From contig NZ_JH413833.1 in NCBI RefSeq assembly GCF_000162755.2, positions 14,014 through 75,590 on the forward strand: 61,577 nucleotides of DNA, given 5' to 3'. The notes beneath the pieces are model-generated. The model had not been told where the DNA came from. It worked only from the letters and a program-made list of their open reading frames with translations, and ran no database searches. Positions 50,100 through 58,899 of the stretch are shown here, in pieces (the first letter of the stretch is position 1; each line of letters begins with the position of its first letter). The stretch is from Legionella drancourtii LLAP12. GTDB lineage: Bacteria; Pseudomonadota; Gammaproteobacteria; Legionellales; Legionellaceae. The position numbers were made by a program, and so were the translations under genes.

Positions 50100-51198
50100 A
50101 CCCGTTTATCGCTTCACTGCGAAATCACTGCATTTGGATCTCCCTTTATTGGGCTTGCTGCTGCTCTTAATTAGCTTTGGCCTGTTGATTTTATACAGTG
50201 CATCTAATGCCAATATGAGTATGATTTTTCGTCAATCCATGCGCTTGGTTATTGCATCACTTATTATGATTGTGCTTGGTTTTATTCCACCACATAAATA
50301 TAAAATCTGGACACCCTGGATTTACAGTATCGGTCTGGCCTTGTTAGTTGCCGTAATGCTCATGGGTAAGATTGGTAAAGGGGCCCAACGATGGCTGGAA
50401 TTAGGTTTATTCCGCTTTCAACCGTCAGAAATCATGAAACTGGCTGTGCCCATGATGGCCGCCTGGTATTTTGACCGCCAAACACACCCCAGTAGTTTAA
50501 AAGCTATTTCTGTTGCCGGACTTATTATCGGCATTCCGGCTTTACTGATCGCCAAACAACCTGATTTGGGTACGGCAATTATGGTAGCTGCAGCAGGGTT
50601 TTGCGTTATATTTTTAGCCGGTATCCGTTTTAAAGTAATTTTATTAATTATTCTCCTAATCGGCTCAGCAATACCCATCGTGTGGCATGTGATGCACGAT
50701 TATCAGAAACAACGCGTTTATACATTGCTCGACCCCGAACAAGATCCCTTAGGTTCAGGTTATCACATTATCCAATCCAAAATTGCGATTGGTTCCGGTG
50801 GTCTTGTCGGAAAAGGCTGGTTGCAAGGCAGTCAATCGCATCTTAACTTCTTGCCAGAACATGCGACAGACTTTATCTTTGCCGTAAGTGGTGAGGAGTT
50901 TGGCTTTGCCGGCGGCTTTGCCATCATTGCGCTCATTGTTTTAATTTCATTAAGAAGCTTAAACATTGCCTCCCACGCCCAAACAACATTTACCCGCCTC
51001 CTGGCCGCAAGTCTTGCCATGTCTTTCTTCATGTCTGGCTTTGTGAATATAGGGATGGTAATGGGTATTATTCCCGTAGTGGGAATTCCTTTGCCTCTAG
51101 TAAGTTATGGTGGCACGGCGATGGTGACCTTTTTAGCCAGTTTTGGCATATTAATGTCGATTAGCTCGCATAAGATTTTGTTTAATTGTTTGCGTTAG
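50080..51198 (+). CDS. rodA: Rod shape-determining peptidoglycan polymerase RodA
   Basis: A SEDS-family glycosyltransferase in the inner membrane, partner of PBP2. About ten hydrophobic segments are seen, along with the conserved RWLELGLFRFQPSEIMKLA, KQPDLGTA, FLPEHATDFIFAVSGEE and PLPLVSYGGTAM motifs; the first carries the catalytic-site neighbourhood. At 372 residues it is normal. Start overlaps the mrdA end, implying coupled translation. Confidence 0.97.
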   Translation: MNRRHTKPVYRFTAKSLHLDLPLLGLLLLLISFGLLILYSASNANMSMIFRQSMRLVIASLIMIVLGFIPPHKYKIWTPWIYSIGLALLVAVMLMGKIGKGAQRWLELGLFRFQPSEIMKLAVPMMAAWYFDRQTHPSSLKAISVAGLIIGIPALLIAKQPDLGTAIMVAAAGFCVIFLAGIRFKVILLIILLIGSAIPIVWHVMHDYQKQRVYTLLDPEQDPLGSGYHIIQSKIAIGSGGLVGKGWLQGSQSHLNFLPEHATDFIFAVSGEEFGFAGGFAIIALIVLISLRSLNIASHAQTTFTRLLAASLAMSFFMSGFVNIGMVMGIIPVVGIPLPLVSYGGTAMVTFLASFGILMSISSHKILFNCLR

Positions 51199-51207
51199 TG
51201 AATTTAA

Positions 51208-51612
51208 CTACTCGTGCAAGAGGGCACCAATGTTGCAAAAATGATCCGACTTACAAAATCCTACGTTTTGGGTGGATTTCAATTGTAAATACCAAATTAA
51301 ATGATACTTATATACGTGTTCCATGCATTCAAAGATTGAACTGAACATACGCATGATTTCAAATCTTTTAATAGCTTGGCCATAAGCTGGATTTTTATGC
51401 GTATTAATCGCACTGATATCACACGAGGGATTACTCCTTATTAGTTTTTTAAGAGACTCTTTAGCAGCAATAGTATTGCTGCTAAAGAGTCTCTTAAAAA
51501 TCAATCGCCCCCTCCTCATCCACTGCAAGAGAAAGATATAGTACACCATTGTTTCGGTGTTTGAATTTATAACCGCAAGCTTATCGTCTGCACCATTATT
51601 TAAATATGCCAT
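51208..51612 (-). CDS. Questionable open frame containing a palindrome
   Basis: A 134-residue open frame without a recognised domain. Its AAGGA directly abuts the ATG with no spacing, and 18 codons on each side of the middle are dictated by the 55-bp perfect palindrome at 51446-51500. It is Cys-, His- and Phe-rich near the C-terminus, unlike its neighbours. The region is next to IS remnants, so this is more likely translated junk or a piece of mobile DNA than a real gene. Confidence 0.25.
   Translation of the reverse strand: MAYLNNGADDKLAVINSNTETMVYYIFLLQWMRRGRLIFKRLFSSNTIAAKESLKKLIRSNPSCDISAINTHKNPAYGQAIKRFEIMRMFSSIFECMEHVYKYHLIWYLQLKSTQNVGFCKSDHFCNIGALLHE
51446..51500. repeat. 55-bp perfect palindrome (27-bp arms, 1-base centre)
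   Basis: TTTTTAAGAGACTCTTTAGC continuing to base 51472 is exactly mirrored by 51474-51500 around a single G at 51473; all 27 pairs match. As RNA either strand would form a long hairpin ending in U residues, so it could act as a bidirectional terminator downstream of rodA. Such length with no loop is unusual for a terminator and suggests a mobile-element end or a rearrangement scar. Confidence 0.9.
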
Positions 51613-51749
51613 TCCTTTTTATGGTGTTATTCTCATCATCACAAGTTTTTTTCTGTGTTACAAAAAAGTTATTTAAAACTTTGCGGCCAATTTCCGTTGT
51701 GTTTCGATTCAAGGCAAGGGCTACACCTTCTATAAGATTATTTACTCAT
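51596..51749 (-). pseudogene. Short coding remnant
   Basis: On the minus strand a frame reading NNLIEGVALALNRNTTEIGR and on to a stop at 51596-51598 looks protein-like, with an ATG just upstream (51747-51749) in a different phase after ATGAGTAAATAAT. It sits between the IS4 remnant and the palindrome and partly overlaps the frame at 51208-51612. I cannot name a family. Confidence 0.25.
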
Positions 51750-51766
51750 GTTACGCACACTCCATT

Positions 51767-52625
51767 TTAAGCGGCCATATTTTTAAGCTCCTGCCACGCA
51801 ATCTGACTTGCTCTAAGGATTAGTTTGTACTTGATGGCAAAGTGATTTAACTGAGTTTTTATCTTCAACAGTTCCAACTTGCAATAGGCAATAATAGAAG
51901 CATAAATATGATTACACTGAGTTTTGACGGTTCGAGTGGGTGACTTGGTTAGCTTGCATTTTGCTTAATTGACTTGTGATACTCTTCAATCCGCCACCGT
52001 TTCTGGTACACTTCATAAAGACGTTCGGCACTACTTAGCCTGTCATTAGAAACAAGATAGAAAATTCCTGTTGAACCATTTTCGTTTTTGAAAATCTTTT
52101 TCAGAAGCCTCACGGGGAAGTCTAGGCCTTTAAGCCAGACTGTGTGCGCTATATCCTCGTCAAGTTCTAATGCCCTTACTTGTTCGTACCATCCGTTTTT
52201 GGCATCGTTTTCAGATAAGACTAATATGCGATTAGACTTGAGCCCAATGATTAACGATTTTTGAAGGTTGAACCATATTGGCCTTCGAGCCAAACCAGTT
52301 GTCGGCCAGCACATAATCAAACATTACCTGATTGGTAATGGCTTGGGCAATCAGGTTTTGAAATAATTGATTTTTGGTTACTAATGACTTTCTTCTCGTT
52401 TGTCTGGTTTTAATATCACAATAGGCAATTTCTTTTTTTAATCACCTCATATCCTATGGGTACACTGAAGTCAGCATAGCGAACCATGCAAGACAAGATA
52501 TTTATCCCTTTGAGTACAGCTCCTTTGACATGAGAGTAATACCAGAAATTCACTTCATTCTCATCGGTATATGGTTTTTCTTCGATGGAATCATCAAGTA
52601 TCAAATATAAATCAGCACGAACCGA
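51767..52625 (-). pseudogene. IS4-type transposase remnant, frameshifted and 5' truncated
   Basis: Pieces of one transposase lie in successive frames: LDDSIEEKPYTDENE (carrying a DDE Asp) to VIKK near 52435; KEIAYCDIKTRQTRRKS to VLADNWFGSKANM (second Asp); LQKSLIIGLKSNRILVLSEND to YQKRWRIEEYHKSIKQNAS with the Y-R-E-K signature; and LTKSPTRTVKTQCNH to a stop at 51767. The first shift is in an A7 run (52433-52439) that reads through with six As. The part upstream of LDDS is missing; the sequence there now leads into the gene at 52705. No terminal repeats or target duplication were found. A dead element. Confidence 0.85.
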
Positions 52626-52704
52626 TCAATATATACTCAACACACCCAGAATAACAGCAAGTTATAGGCTACAATTAATACAAATAATAGATAGTGAGTT
52701 TAAA

Positions 52705-53535
52705 ATGATGCGCGGAGTAGAACGTGATTATAGTGAGTTCACACACTTGAAAGAAGATTCATGTGCAAAGGTTAGCCAACAAAATGCAACGCAAATGCTT
52801 GACGGTGCAAAAGATCAAATAATAAAGAAATTGCAAAAACTGGATGTTAATAATATTAAAGAGGTTGAAGATTTATATTTAATTGTTGCCCAACTAACCC
52901 ATGCAGCCTCCTATGTAGCCGCGATAAACAAAGCAGAGAGAAAAAGGACTTCATTTGATGATGAGATTGAAAGTATTGGCCTTGATGATATCGCTCCTAT
53001 ATTACTAGATACATTCAAAGATCAGCCACAAACATTAAATTTAGCCAAAATAAATTTAATTGATGACACCCATAAGCCGAGCAAACAAGCTTGGGCTGGC
53101 TTACATTGCAGGATGGTACTAGTGGCTAACGCAACAAAAGCACATCATGTAATGGCAGTTTTAAAAGATAATATCCCAACTTACAAAAGTCATCTTGAAA
53201 ATAAACTTAAAGAAAATGGAGTGGTTATACCCCCCCCCAAGGAAATGCACGATGCCCCCCCTACAATAATCAAAAAACTAGTCACTAGATATCACGTCGT
53301 TTCAGATATAGAAAATAGAATTAAGGATAAAGAAAGTTTAAATGAAAGCGATATGAAGTTTGTAAAAGAAAAAATAAAAATATGCCTTGCTCATAAACCA
53401 GATTGGTCTGAAAGACCTTTTCTTCAAAAACTCACAGACGTTTTAAGTTTCGGTATAAAGCCTCTATATAGAGCATTTTTTTCCAAAGAAAAAGAGTTAC
53501 AAAAGACACTAGAGCAATCGATTACGCAAAAATAG
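52705..53535 (+). CDS. Hypothetical helical protein, effector-like
   Basis: A 276-residue soluble, charged, helical protein with no recognised domain or signal peptide. The ATG of MMRGVERDYSEF follows GTGAG; the frame is open further back to 52585, but that part overlaps the IS remnant in antisense and is unlikely to be coding. Pro-rich VVIPPPKEM in the middle and a Lys/Glu-rich C-terminal tail (SKEKELQKTLEQ) are notable. The E-rich tail would suit a Dot/Icm signal, but this is weak evidence. Its original upstream region appears to have been replaced by the IS. Confidence 0.7.
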   Translation: MMRGVERDYSEFTHLKEDSCAKVSQQNATQMLDGAKDQIIKKLQKLDVNNIKEVEDLYLIVAQLTHAASYVAAINKAERKRTSFDDEIESIGLDDIAPILLDTFKDQPQTLNLAKINLIDDTHKPSKQAWAGLHCRMVLVANATKAHHVMAVLKDNIPTYKSHLENKLKENGVVIPPPKEMHDAPPTIIKKLVTRYHVVSDIENRIKDKESLNESDMKFVKEKIKICLAHKPDWSERPFLQKLTDVLSFGIKPLYRAFFSKEKELQKTLEQSITQK

Positions 53536-53745
53536 AAATCAAACCGAAAATTGAGTAGCCAACTGTTCATGGATTGGCAAAAAACAAAATTTACTCTTAG
53601 CCAGGCGTTGGCTTGCTTGTGCCATCGCCAATCAGGCCTGTCCTCCCAAAGATTTAGTACCCAATACCAGCGCATGCTAAAGTGCTTCCTCAGCCCGGTT
53701 CAAAAATAAATTAGCCCTGTCCCGATTTCTTATCCATAACTCGCG

Positions 53746-53760
53746 TTAACTTAATGGCAG
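53746..53760. repeat. Solo copy of the MITE terminus
   Basis: TTAACTTAATGGCAG is identical to 3595-3609, the right terminus of the MITE-like element. No opposite end is found in 53536-53745. This interval contains no gene I can support. Confidence 0.6.
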
Positions 53761-53781
53761 AGGGACTCCCATTGATTATAC

Positions 53782-54345
53782 TCAGAGCAAAGCCGCCACC
53801 GGCGCATAACTACGTCGATGAATCACACAAGGACCGAGGTGCACTAAAGCTTCTCGATGCGCAACAGTTGGATAGCCCTTATGCCCTGCAAACCCATAGC
53901 CAGGATAAATGGCATCAAGCGCCTCCATTTCTTCATCGCGTAGTACCTTCGCTAAAATCGAAGCCGCACTAATTTCAGGAATTAAACTATCCCCCTGAAT
54001 AATTGCCCGGCAGGGAACAGCTAACCTAGGTGCATGCGCGCCATCAACCAATACCTCATCAGGTTTAATCGGTAAGGCCTCTACCGCTCGGCGCATCGCT
54101 AGCAATGTTGCTTGATGAATATTTAGTGCATCAATTTCATCAACTTCTGCCCTGCCATAAGCAAAAGCTAAAGCGCGTTCTTGTATTTGTAATGACAACA
54201 ACTTGCGTTTTTTAGGGGTCAATTTTTTAGAATCAGCAAGTCCTTCTATTGGTTCTTTTAAAATAACCGCTGCTGTAACTACGGCGCCCGCCAAAGGACC
54301 ACGCCCCACTTCATCAACACCTGCAATTAGTGCGTTTTTATTCAT
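53782..54345 (-). CDS. rnhB: Ribonuclease HII
   Basis: A 187-residue RNase HII that removes single ribonucleotides from DNA. The [15 protein letters not shown] motif (Asp-Glu pair), [19 protein letters not shown] and [12 protein letters not shown] blocks hold the catalytic residues. It is divergent from the oxidoreductase-lpxB operon with 110 bp between them; elsewhere rnhB often lies just after lpxB, so this is a rearranged version of the same neighbourhood. Confidence 0.96.
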   Translation of the reverse strand: MNKNALIAGVDEVGRGPLAGAVVTAAVILKEPIEGLADSKKLTPKKRKLLSLQIQERALAFAYGRAEVDEIDALNIHQATLLAMRRAVEALPIKPDEVLVDGAHAPRLAVPCRAIIQGDSLIPEISAASILAKVLRDEEMEALDAIYPGYGFAGHKGYPTVAHREALVHLGPCVIHRRSYAPVAALL

Positions 54346-54455
54346 TATTATTCCACTCAGCTCAATATAGGCCTAATAATACCCATTTAAAATTGATTTA
54401 TCACCCAGGAAATGCGATCATTACGCACAAATTATTAGCAAATAAACTTATTTCT

Positions 54456-55418
54456 ATGAATAAAATTCGCTGCGCAGTTGTCGGTGTCGGCTATTTAGGT
54501 CGATTTCATGCACAAAAATACCAACTTATCCCTAATGCAAAATTAGTTGCGGTCTGTGACGCAAGTCAAACAGCAGCAGAAGCAGTTGGACATGAATTAA
54601 ATGTTCCGGCCTACACTCAATATCAGGAATTATTTAATCAAGTTGATGCGGTAAGTATTGCGGCGACAACAAGCAAGCATTATGAAATAGCTAAAGCCTT
54701 TTTAGAGCAAGGCATTCATGTTTTACTTGAAAAACCAATTACAGAAACCACCGCGCAAGCTGAAGAATTAATTCAACTGGCTAAAAAGCATAATGCAAAA
54801 TTACAAATAGGACATCTTGAGCGTTTTAACTCAGCTCGGCTCGCACTCGATAATTATTTAACAATACCGCACTTCATTGAGGCAGAGCGCCTAGCGCCCT
54901 TCACGCCACGCGGTGCTGATGTGAATGTGGTGCTTGATTTAATGATTCATGACATTGATCTGATTCAGAATATGATAAAAAGCCCTATTGTTTCTATTCT
55001 GGCACAAGGCACGCAGGTACTAACCAAGACGATTGATATTGCTCATGTACGTCTTACTTTTGCTAACCATTGTGTTGCTAATCTAACCGCCAATCGTGTC
55101 AGTCTTAAGACCTCACGTAAAACGCGAATATTCCAAGATGATTCGTTCTTATCGATTGATTATCAGAGTAAACAACTTTCCGTATTTAAAAAAGGGACCG
55201 GTGAAATGTTTCCTGGGATTCCTGATATGGTTCATGAAGAAAAAGAACTGGAAAAAGGTGATGCTTTGTTAGAAGAAATAAAAGCATTTCTCCAATGCAT
55301 TGCCGAGAATAGCGACCCCATAGTTACCGGAGAAGATGGTCTAGCGGCATTGCAAACCGCAGAACAAATCACTGCATTGATTCATACTAACCTGCTTGAA
55401 CGCCATGCAAAAAGCTAA
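54456..55418 (+). CDS. gnnA: Gfo/Idh/MocA oxidoreductase, probable UDP-GlcNAc 3-dehydrogenase GnnA
   Basis: A 320-residue NAD-dependent sugar oxidoreductase: Rossmann motif VVGVGYLGRFHAQKY at residues 8-22, EKPITET with the conserved Lys, and HDIDLIQNM in the second domain. It overlaps lpxB by 14 bases. Legionella lipid A is built on 2,3-diamino-2,3-dideoxyglucose, made by GnnA oxidation and GnnB transamination of UDP-GlcNAc, and GnnA is of this family, so the position next to lpxB supports that role. GnnB is not in the window. I start at MNKIRCAVVG; an upstream start 42 codons earlier runs back into the rnhB promoter region. Confidence 0.85.
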   Translation: MNKIRCAVVGVGYLGRFHAQKYQLIPNAKLVAVCDASQTAAEAVGHELNVPAYTQYQELFNQVDAVSIAATTSKHYEIAKAFLEQGIHVLLEKPITETTAQAEELIQLAKKHNAKLQIGHLERFNSARLALDNYLTIPHFIEAERLAPFTPRGADVNVVLDLMIHDIDLIQNMIKSPIVSILAQGTQVLTKTIDIAHVRLTFANHCVANLTANRVSLKTSRKTRIFQDDSFLSIDYQSKQLSVFKKGTGEMFPGIPDMVHEEKELEKGDALLEEIKAFLQCIAENSDPIVTGEDGLAALQTAEQITALIHTNLLERHAKS

Positions 55419-56565
55419 ACGCGTTGTCATCATTGCCGGTGAAGAATCAGGAGATGTTCACGCATCGGTCTTGATTAAACAATTAAAGGCCAGTTACCCT
55501 AATATTGAAATTAGTGGGATTGGCGGCAAGCACATGCAAGAAGCTGGTGCAGAATTAATCTCTGATCTAGCACGTTTCGGCGTTACAGGAATTACTGAAG
55601 TTATTCGCCATCTTGGGGTTATTCGTAAAGCATTTAAAGCCATCAAGAAACATTTAAGCGAACAAAAACCAGATTTACTTATTCTAGTCGACTACCCTGG
55701 CTTTAACTTGCGGTTAGCAAAATATGCCAAACAGAAGTTAGGACTTAAGATCGTATATTACATTAGTCCGCAAATTTGGGCTTGGAAAGCAAAGCGTATT
55801 CATCTCATCAAAGAATGTATTGATATGATGGCGGTTATTCTCCCTTTTGAAAAAACAATCTATGATAAAGCTCAAGTACCCGTACGTTTTGTGGGGCATC
55901 CTTTGGTTGAAAAAATAGCTGCCGTTGAAGATAAAGCATCACAACGAAAGACCTTAAATTTACCTTTAGACGCTCAAATTTTTGCGCTTCTCCCTGGCAG
56001 TCGCAGCAATGAAATTGAGCGACATATGCCCGTATTACGTGATACAGCAAAGCGCCTACATCAACGTTATCCTGACTTACAATTTGTCATTCCGATTGCT
56101 GGCACTATTAATGCAGAAAAAATAACGCAGTATTTTGCCCAAAGCACCCTGCCAGTGACCTTTATACAAGGCCAGGCATTAAACTGTATGGCTGCCGCAG
56201 ATTTTGTAATTGTTGCTTCTGGCACGGCATCACTTGAATGTGCCTTATTAGAAAAACCAATGTGCATCATTTATAAATCATCATTCATCACCTACATTGT
56301 GGCCGCAAAACTCATCAAGGTAAAATTCCTGGGATTATGCAATCTTTTATCAAATAAAATGATTGTGCCTGAATTTTTACAGTATGATTGTAATCCTCAT
56401 GAATTAAGCAAATACATCACTCAATTCTATAATGACAACACGCAATCTAAAACGATGCTTGCTCGATTAGCAACACTTAAAGACTCTTTGTCTTCAGAAA
56501 GATCCGACTGCTCTTTGTTTGCCCTAATAGAGAGTCAATTGCTCGAAAAAAATGCATCATTTTAG
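55405..56565 (+). CDS. lpxB: Lipid-A-disaccharide synthase
   Basis: Condenses UDP-diacyl-sugar with lipid X to give the lipid A disaccharide at the inner-membrane surface. The AGEESGDVHAS motif, GIGGKHMQEAG, the DYPGFNLRLA block, YYISPQIWAWK and FVGHPLVEKI are all intact, as is the LLPGSRSNEIERH nucleotide-binding site. At 386 residues from the ATG inside the end of the upstream gene it has normal length. Confidence 0.97.
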   Translation: MQKAKRVVIIAGEESGDVHASVLIKQLKASYPNIEISGIGGKHMQEAGAELISDLARFGVTGITEVIRHLGVIRKAFKAIKKHLSEQKPDLLILVDYPGFNLRLAKYAKQKLGLKIVYYISPQIWAWKAKRIHLIKECIDMMAVILPFEKTIYDKAQVPVRFVGHPLVEKIAAVEDKASQRKTLNLPLDAQIFALLPGSRSNEIERHMPVLRDTAKRLHQRYPDLQFVIPIAGTINAEKITQYFAQSTLPVTFIQGQALNCMAAADFVIVASGTASLECALLEKPMCIIYKSSFITYIVAAKLIKVKFLGLCNLLSNKMIVPEFLQYDCNPHELSKYITQFYNDNTQSKTMLARLATLKDSLSSERSDCSLFALIESQLLEKNASF

Positions 56566-56674
56566 CTTGAAAATATAGAATATCAATTATCCTTCATGTA
56601 CAATTAATTTTGCTTTCACTGTAAATGTAAGCAATTGGACTGTCGCTGATTTAATTAACAATAAGGAAGTTAAG

Positions 56675-56974
56675 ATGAATGTCATTGAAACACCTGAAAC
56701 TACCCAATCAATCACCAAACAAGATCAAGGTCTTCAAGATCTAGTGTATAATCTTGTTACTCGTTTCCTTGCTGAAAATAAAAGCAAAAATATAGACGAT
56801 CTTTATGACATGATACTGTCTGAAGTTGAACCTCCATTATTACAAGCGGTAATGGAAAAACGTCGCGGTAATCAATTACAAGCAGCTAAAATGCTAGGAA
56901 TTAGTCGCGGCACAATTAGAAAAAAACTACAAAGATATTTTGGAACAAAATACTTCCGCTTAACGGATGAATAA
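56675..56974 (+). CDS. fis: Fis family DNA-binding protein
   Basis: A 99-residue nucleoid protein. The N-terminal part differs from E. coli Fis, but the C-terminal helix-turn-helix (QLQAAKMLGISRGTIRKKLQRYF) is typical. Legionella has several Fis paralogues that control stage-specific genes; which one this is cannot be decided here. An AAGGAAG site lies upstream and a strong terminator follows, so it is monocistronic. Confidence 0.94.
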   Translation: MNVIETPETTQSITKQDQGLQDLVYNLVTRFLAENKSKNIDDLYDMILSEVEPPLLQAVMEKRRGNQLQAAKMLGISRGTIRKKLQRYFGTKYFRLTDE

Positions 56975-56983
56975 GGTATAGAA

Positions 56984-57012
56984 GAAAGAGGCTCGTTCAT
57001 CGAGCCTCTTTC
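56984..57012 (+). terminator. Rho-independent terminator of fis
   Basis: GAAAGAGGCTCG and CGAGCCTCTTTC form a perfect 12-bp stem with a TTCAT loop, followed by ATTTTAT. Confidence 0.9.
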
Positions 57013-57122
57013 ATTTTATCTCCATGAATAAACAATCTTTTTTTCCCTCTATATTTTAATAACTGTTGACTCTTGAATACCTTTATATAAGATAGCTTCT
57101 AAAGAATTCTAGGAGGATCCTC

Positions 57123-58889
57123 ATGTTATCTGATGTCAATATCAGGGAGTTAAACCAGCAAGTAACCGATAAGTACATCGGTACCGCAACATACTCTACC
57201 CTACTACACAATTTAGTAGAAAAATCGCCTATTTCTGCCATAGTAAATGATATCAATACTCAGTTAGCTTTAATTGTTAAAAGTGATAAAACCAATATTG
57301 AGTCACTTTTAGTAAATAAAGCTTACGCATCGCAGATGCAACAAGATATAGAAGAAAATCAGAGTGATGCTCAAGAGATGAGGAACGATTTATTATTATC
57401 CTCCCAATTAACTCTGGAGGCGACGGCTCTTACGAAAAAAATCTCAATGTATGGATTAAGAATACAGAATGACAGTGCGAATATCGACTACCTGCAAGAC
57501 AAAATAAGAGAACTAAATCAACAAATTGCAAATTATGGTGCGACTCATCACCAGCCAAACACCGATCCATATAAACAAACAACCCATGGTCATTCGCACG
57601 GACAAACAACCCATGGTCATTCGCACGGACAAACAACCCATGGGCATTCACACAGACAAACAACCCATGGGCATGGTAATGCAGAAGTCTCATTAGAAAA
57701 ACAAAAACTAATATCACTAAAAGAAAGACTCAATACTGAATTAAGTTTGGCACAAAAAAACTTAAACGAAATACAATTAGAATATAACAACACAAAAAAT
57801 CATGCCCAAACAATAGAAAAAAGCCTAACTAGAGAGCTACCTAAAAAAGCGCAACAAAGAAATGAACGCGCTATTGAACGAACTGCACGTGAAGATGCGC
57901 GTCTAAAAAATGCATCCAGAAAGCAACACCTTACCCCTCACAACTACCAATTATTAGTACATACAATTGCGATTGCTCATCAAAATATAGACCTACAAGA
58001 AAAGCTGTTCAAAGATGAAGTTGCCAAGCAAAGCTATAAGCTATTTGTTGCACGTATTGAAACCTACTTAAAATCTGAATCGAAACTAAGTTATCACGAA
58101 ACAGAAGCATTGAAACAGGTTATTATCCACATGCATAATCACTTTGAAGTACTTAAAAAAAGAACTGTTGAAATGGAAAAATTAGAACGTGCTCAAAACA
58201 ATAAAAATAGATTGGTAGGTGAACTGCGGCAGGAAGAACAAAAGCTTCATCAATTAAAAAATAATCCTATTCTGGAATCTCAAAATCAACAGCTACTCGA
58301 GCAAAATCAACAGCTAGAAAAAGCAATTGAGCAACGCCATACACTGAATAATAAGCTTCTTAAAATTAGCGCGTTTACCTTCTTATCAACTGGAACATTG
58401 CTTGGCGGCGCATTTCTGGCAATGAAATTGCTCCCCCTCGCAGTCAGTTTAATTCCCTTATTATTCATCCCTGCGGGGATAATTGCTATAGCAACCATTG
58501 GACTTTTAATTGCATCATTGGTTTATACTGTCCGGAGTAATTCAGATAAATCCCAACTAAAACAAAATAGTGCTACAATCACCAGCAATAGTGAACTAAT
58601 TTCCAATAAAAATAATACAATCAAAACGCTTGAACAGATAACAATACCTTCATTAAAAACTCAACTGAATGATATTGAACAACTTATTACAGGACTTGAA
58701 CAGCGCATTAGCGATCTGGAAAAAGAGGCTGAGCTATCCTTAAATAAAGCCCATAATGTAAACCCAACTGCAACCAAGGATCCCAATTTCATCTTTACGC
58801 CACCTATTCCAGAGACAACTGAGCCCACTCCTTCTACGTCTCCAAATAAGGAAGATATTGATTTTGTATCGGCGACTTTCAGATCATAA
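57123..58889 (+). CDS. Coiled-coil membrane protein with His-rich repeat, effector-like
   Basis: A 588-residue protein with a strong AGGAGG site. Residues about 1-150 are helical; 152-185 hold a histidine-rich repeat (QTTHGHSHG); a long coiled coil follows to about 410; two closely spaced hydrophobic segments (about 415-470, FTFLSTGTLLGGAFLAMK and onward) could form a membrane hairpin; then another coiled coil and a Pro/Thr-rich acidic tail. This layout of coiled coils around a TM hairpin is known for Legionella effectors that act on host membranes, but no family is recognised. The downstream gene is convergent, 10 bp away. Confidence 0.85.
   Translation: MLSDVNIRELNQQVTDKYIGTATYSTLLHNLVEKSPISAIVNDINTQLALIVKSDKTNIESLLVNKAYASQMQQDIEENQSDAQEMRNDLLLSSQLTLEATALTKKISMYGLRIQNDSANIDYLQDKIRELNQQIANYGATHHQPNTDPYKQTTHGHSHGQTTHGHSHGQTTHGHSHRQTTHGHGNAEVSLEKQKLISLKERLNTELSLAQKNLNEIQLEYNNTKNHAQTIEKSLTRELPKKAQQRNERAIERTAREDARLKNASRKQHLTPHNYQLLVHTIAIAHQNIDLQEKLFKDEVAKQSYKLFVARIETYLKSESKLSYHETEALKQVIIHMHNHFEVLKKRTVEMEKLERAQNNKNRLVGELRQEEQKLHQLKNNPILESQNQQLLEQNQQLEKAIEQRHTLNNKLLKISAFTFLSTGTLLGGAFLAMKLLPLAVSLIPLLFIPAGIIAIATIGLLIASLVYTVRSNSDKSQLKQNSATITSNSELISNKNNTIKTLEQITIPSLKTQLNDIEQLITGLEQRISDLEKEAELSLNKAHNVNPTATKDPNFIFTPPIPETTEPTPSTSPNKEDIDFVSATFRS
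57576..57677 (+). repeat. 27-bp tandem repeat encoding a His-rich nonapeptide
   Basis: Three full copies of a 27-bp unit (CAAACAACCCATGGTCATTC and so on) and a partial fourth encode Q-T-T-H-G-H-S-H-G. The third and fourth copies carry synonymous T-to-G and G-to-A changes. The density of histidines suggests metal binding, which is not proven. Confidence 0.9.
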
Positions 58890-58899
58890 TATAGGCAGA

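Noticed and set aside
51208-51612. A regular protein-coding gene
   Set aside because: Kept only as a low-confidence frame: the palindrome forces its middle, the ribosome binding site has no spacing and no domain is seen.
57430-57717. Minus-strand frame with repeated GLFVRANDH
   Set aside because: Antisense of the His-rich repeat of the coiled-coil protein; repeat periodicity explains it.
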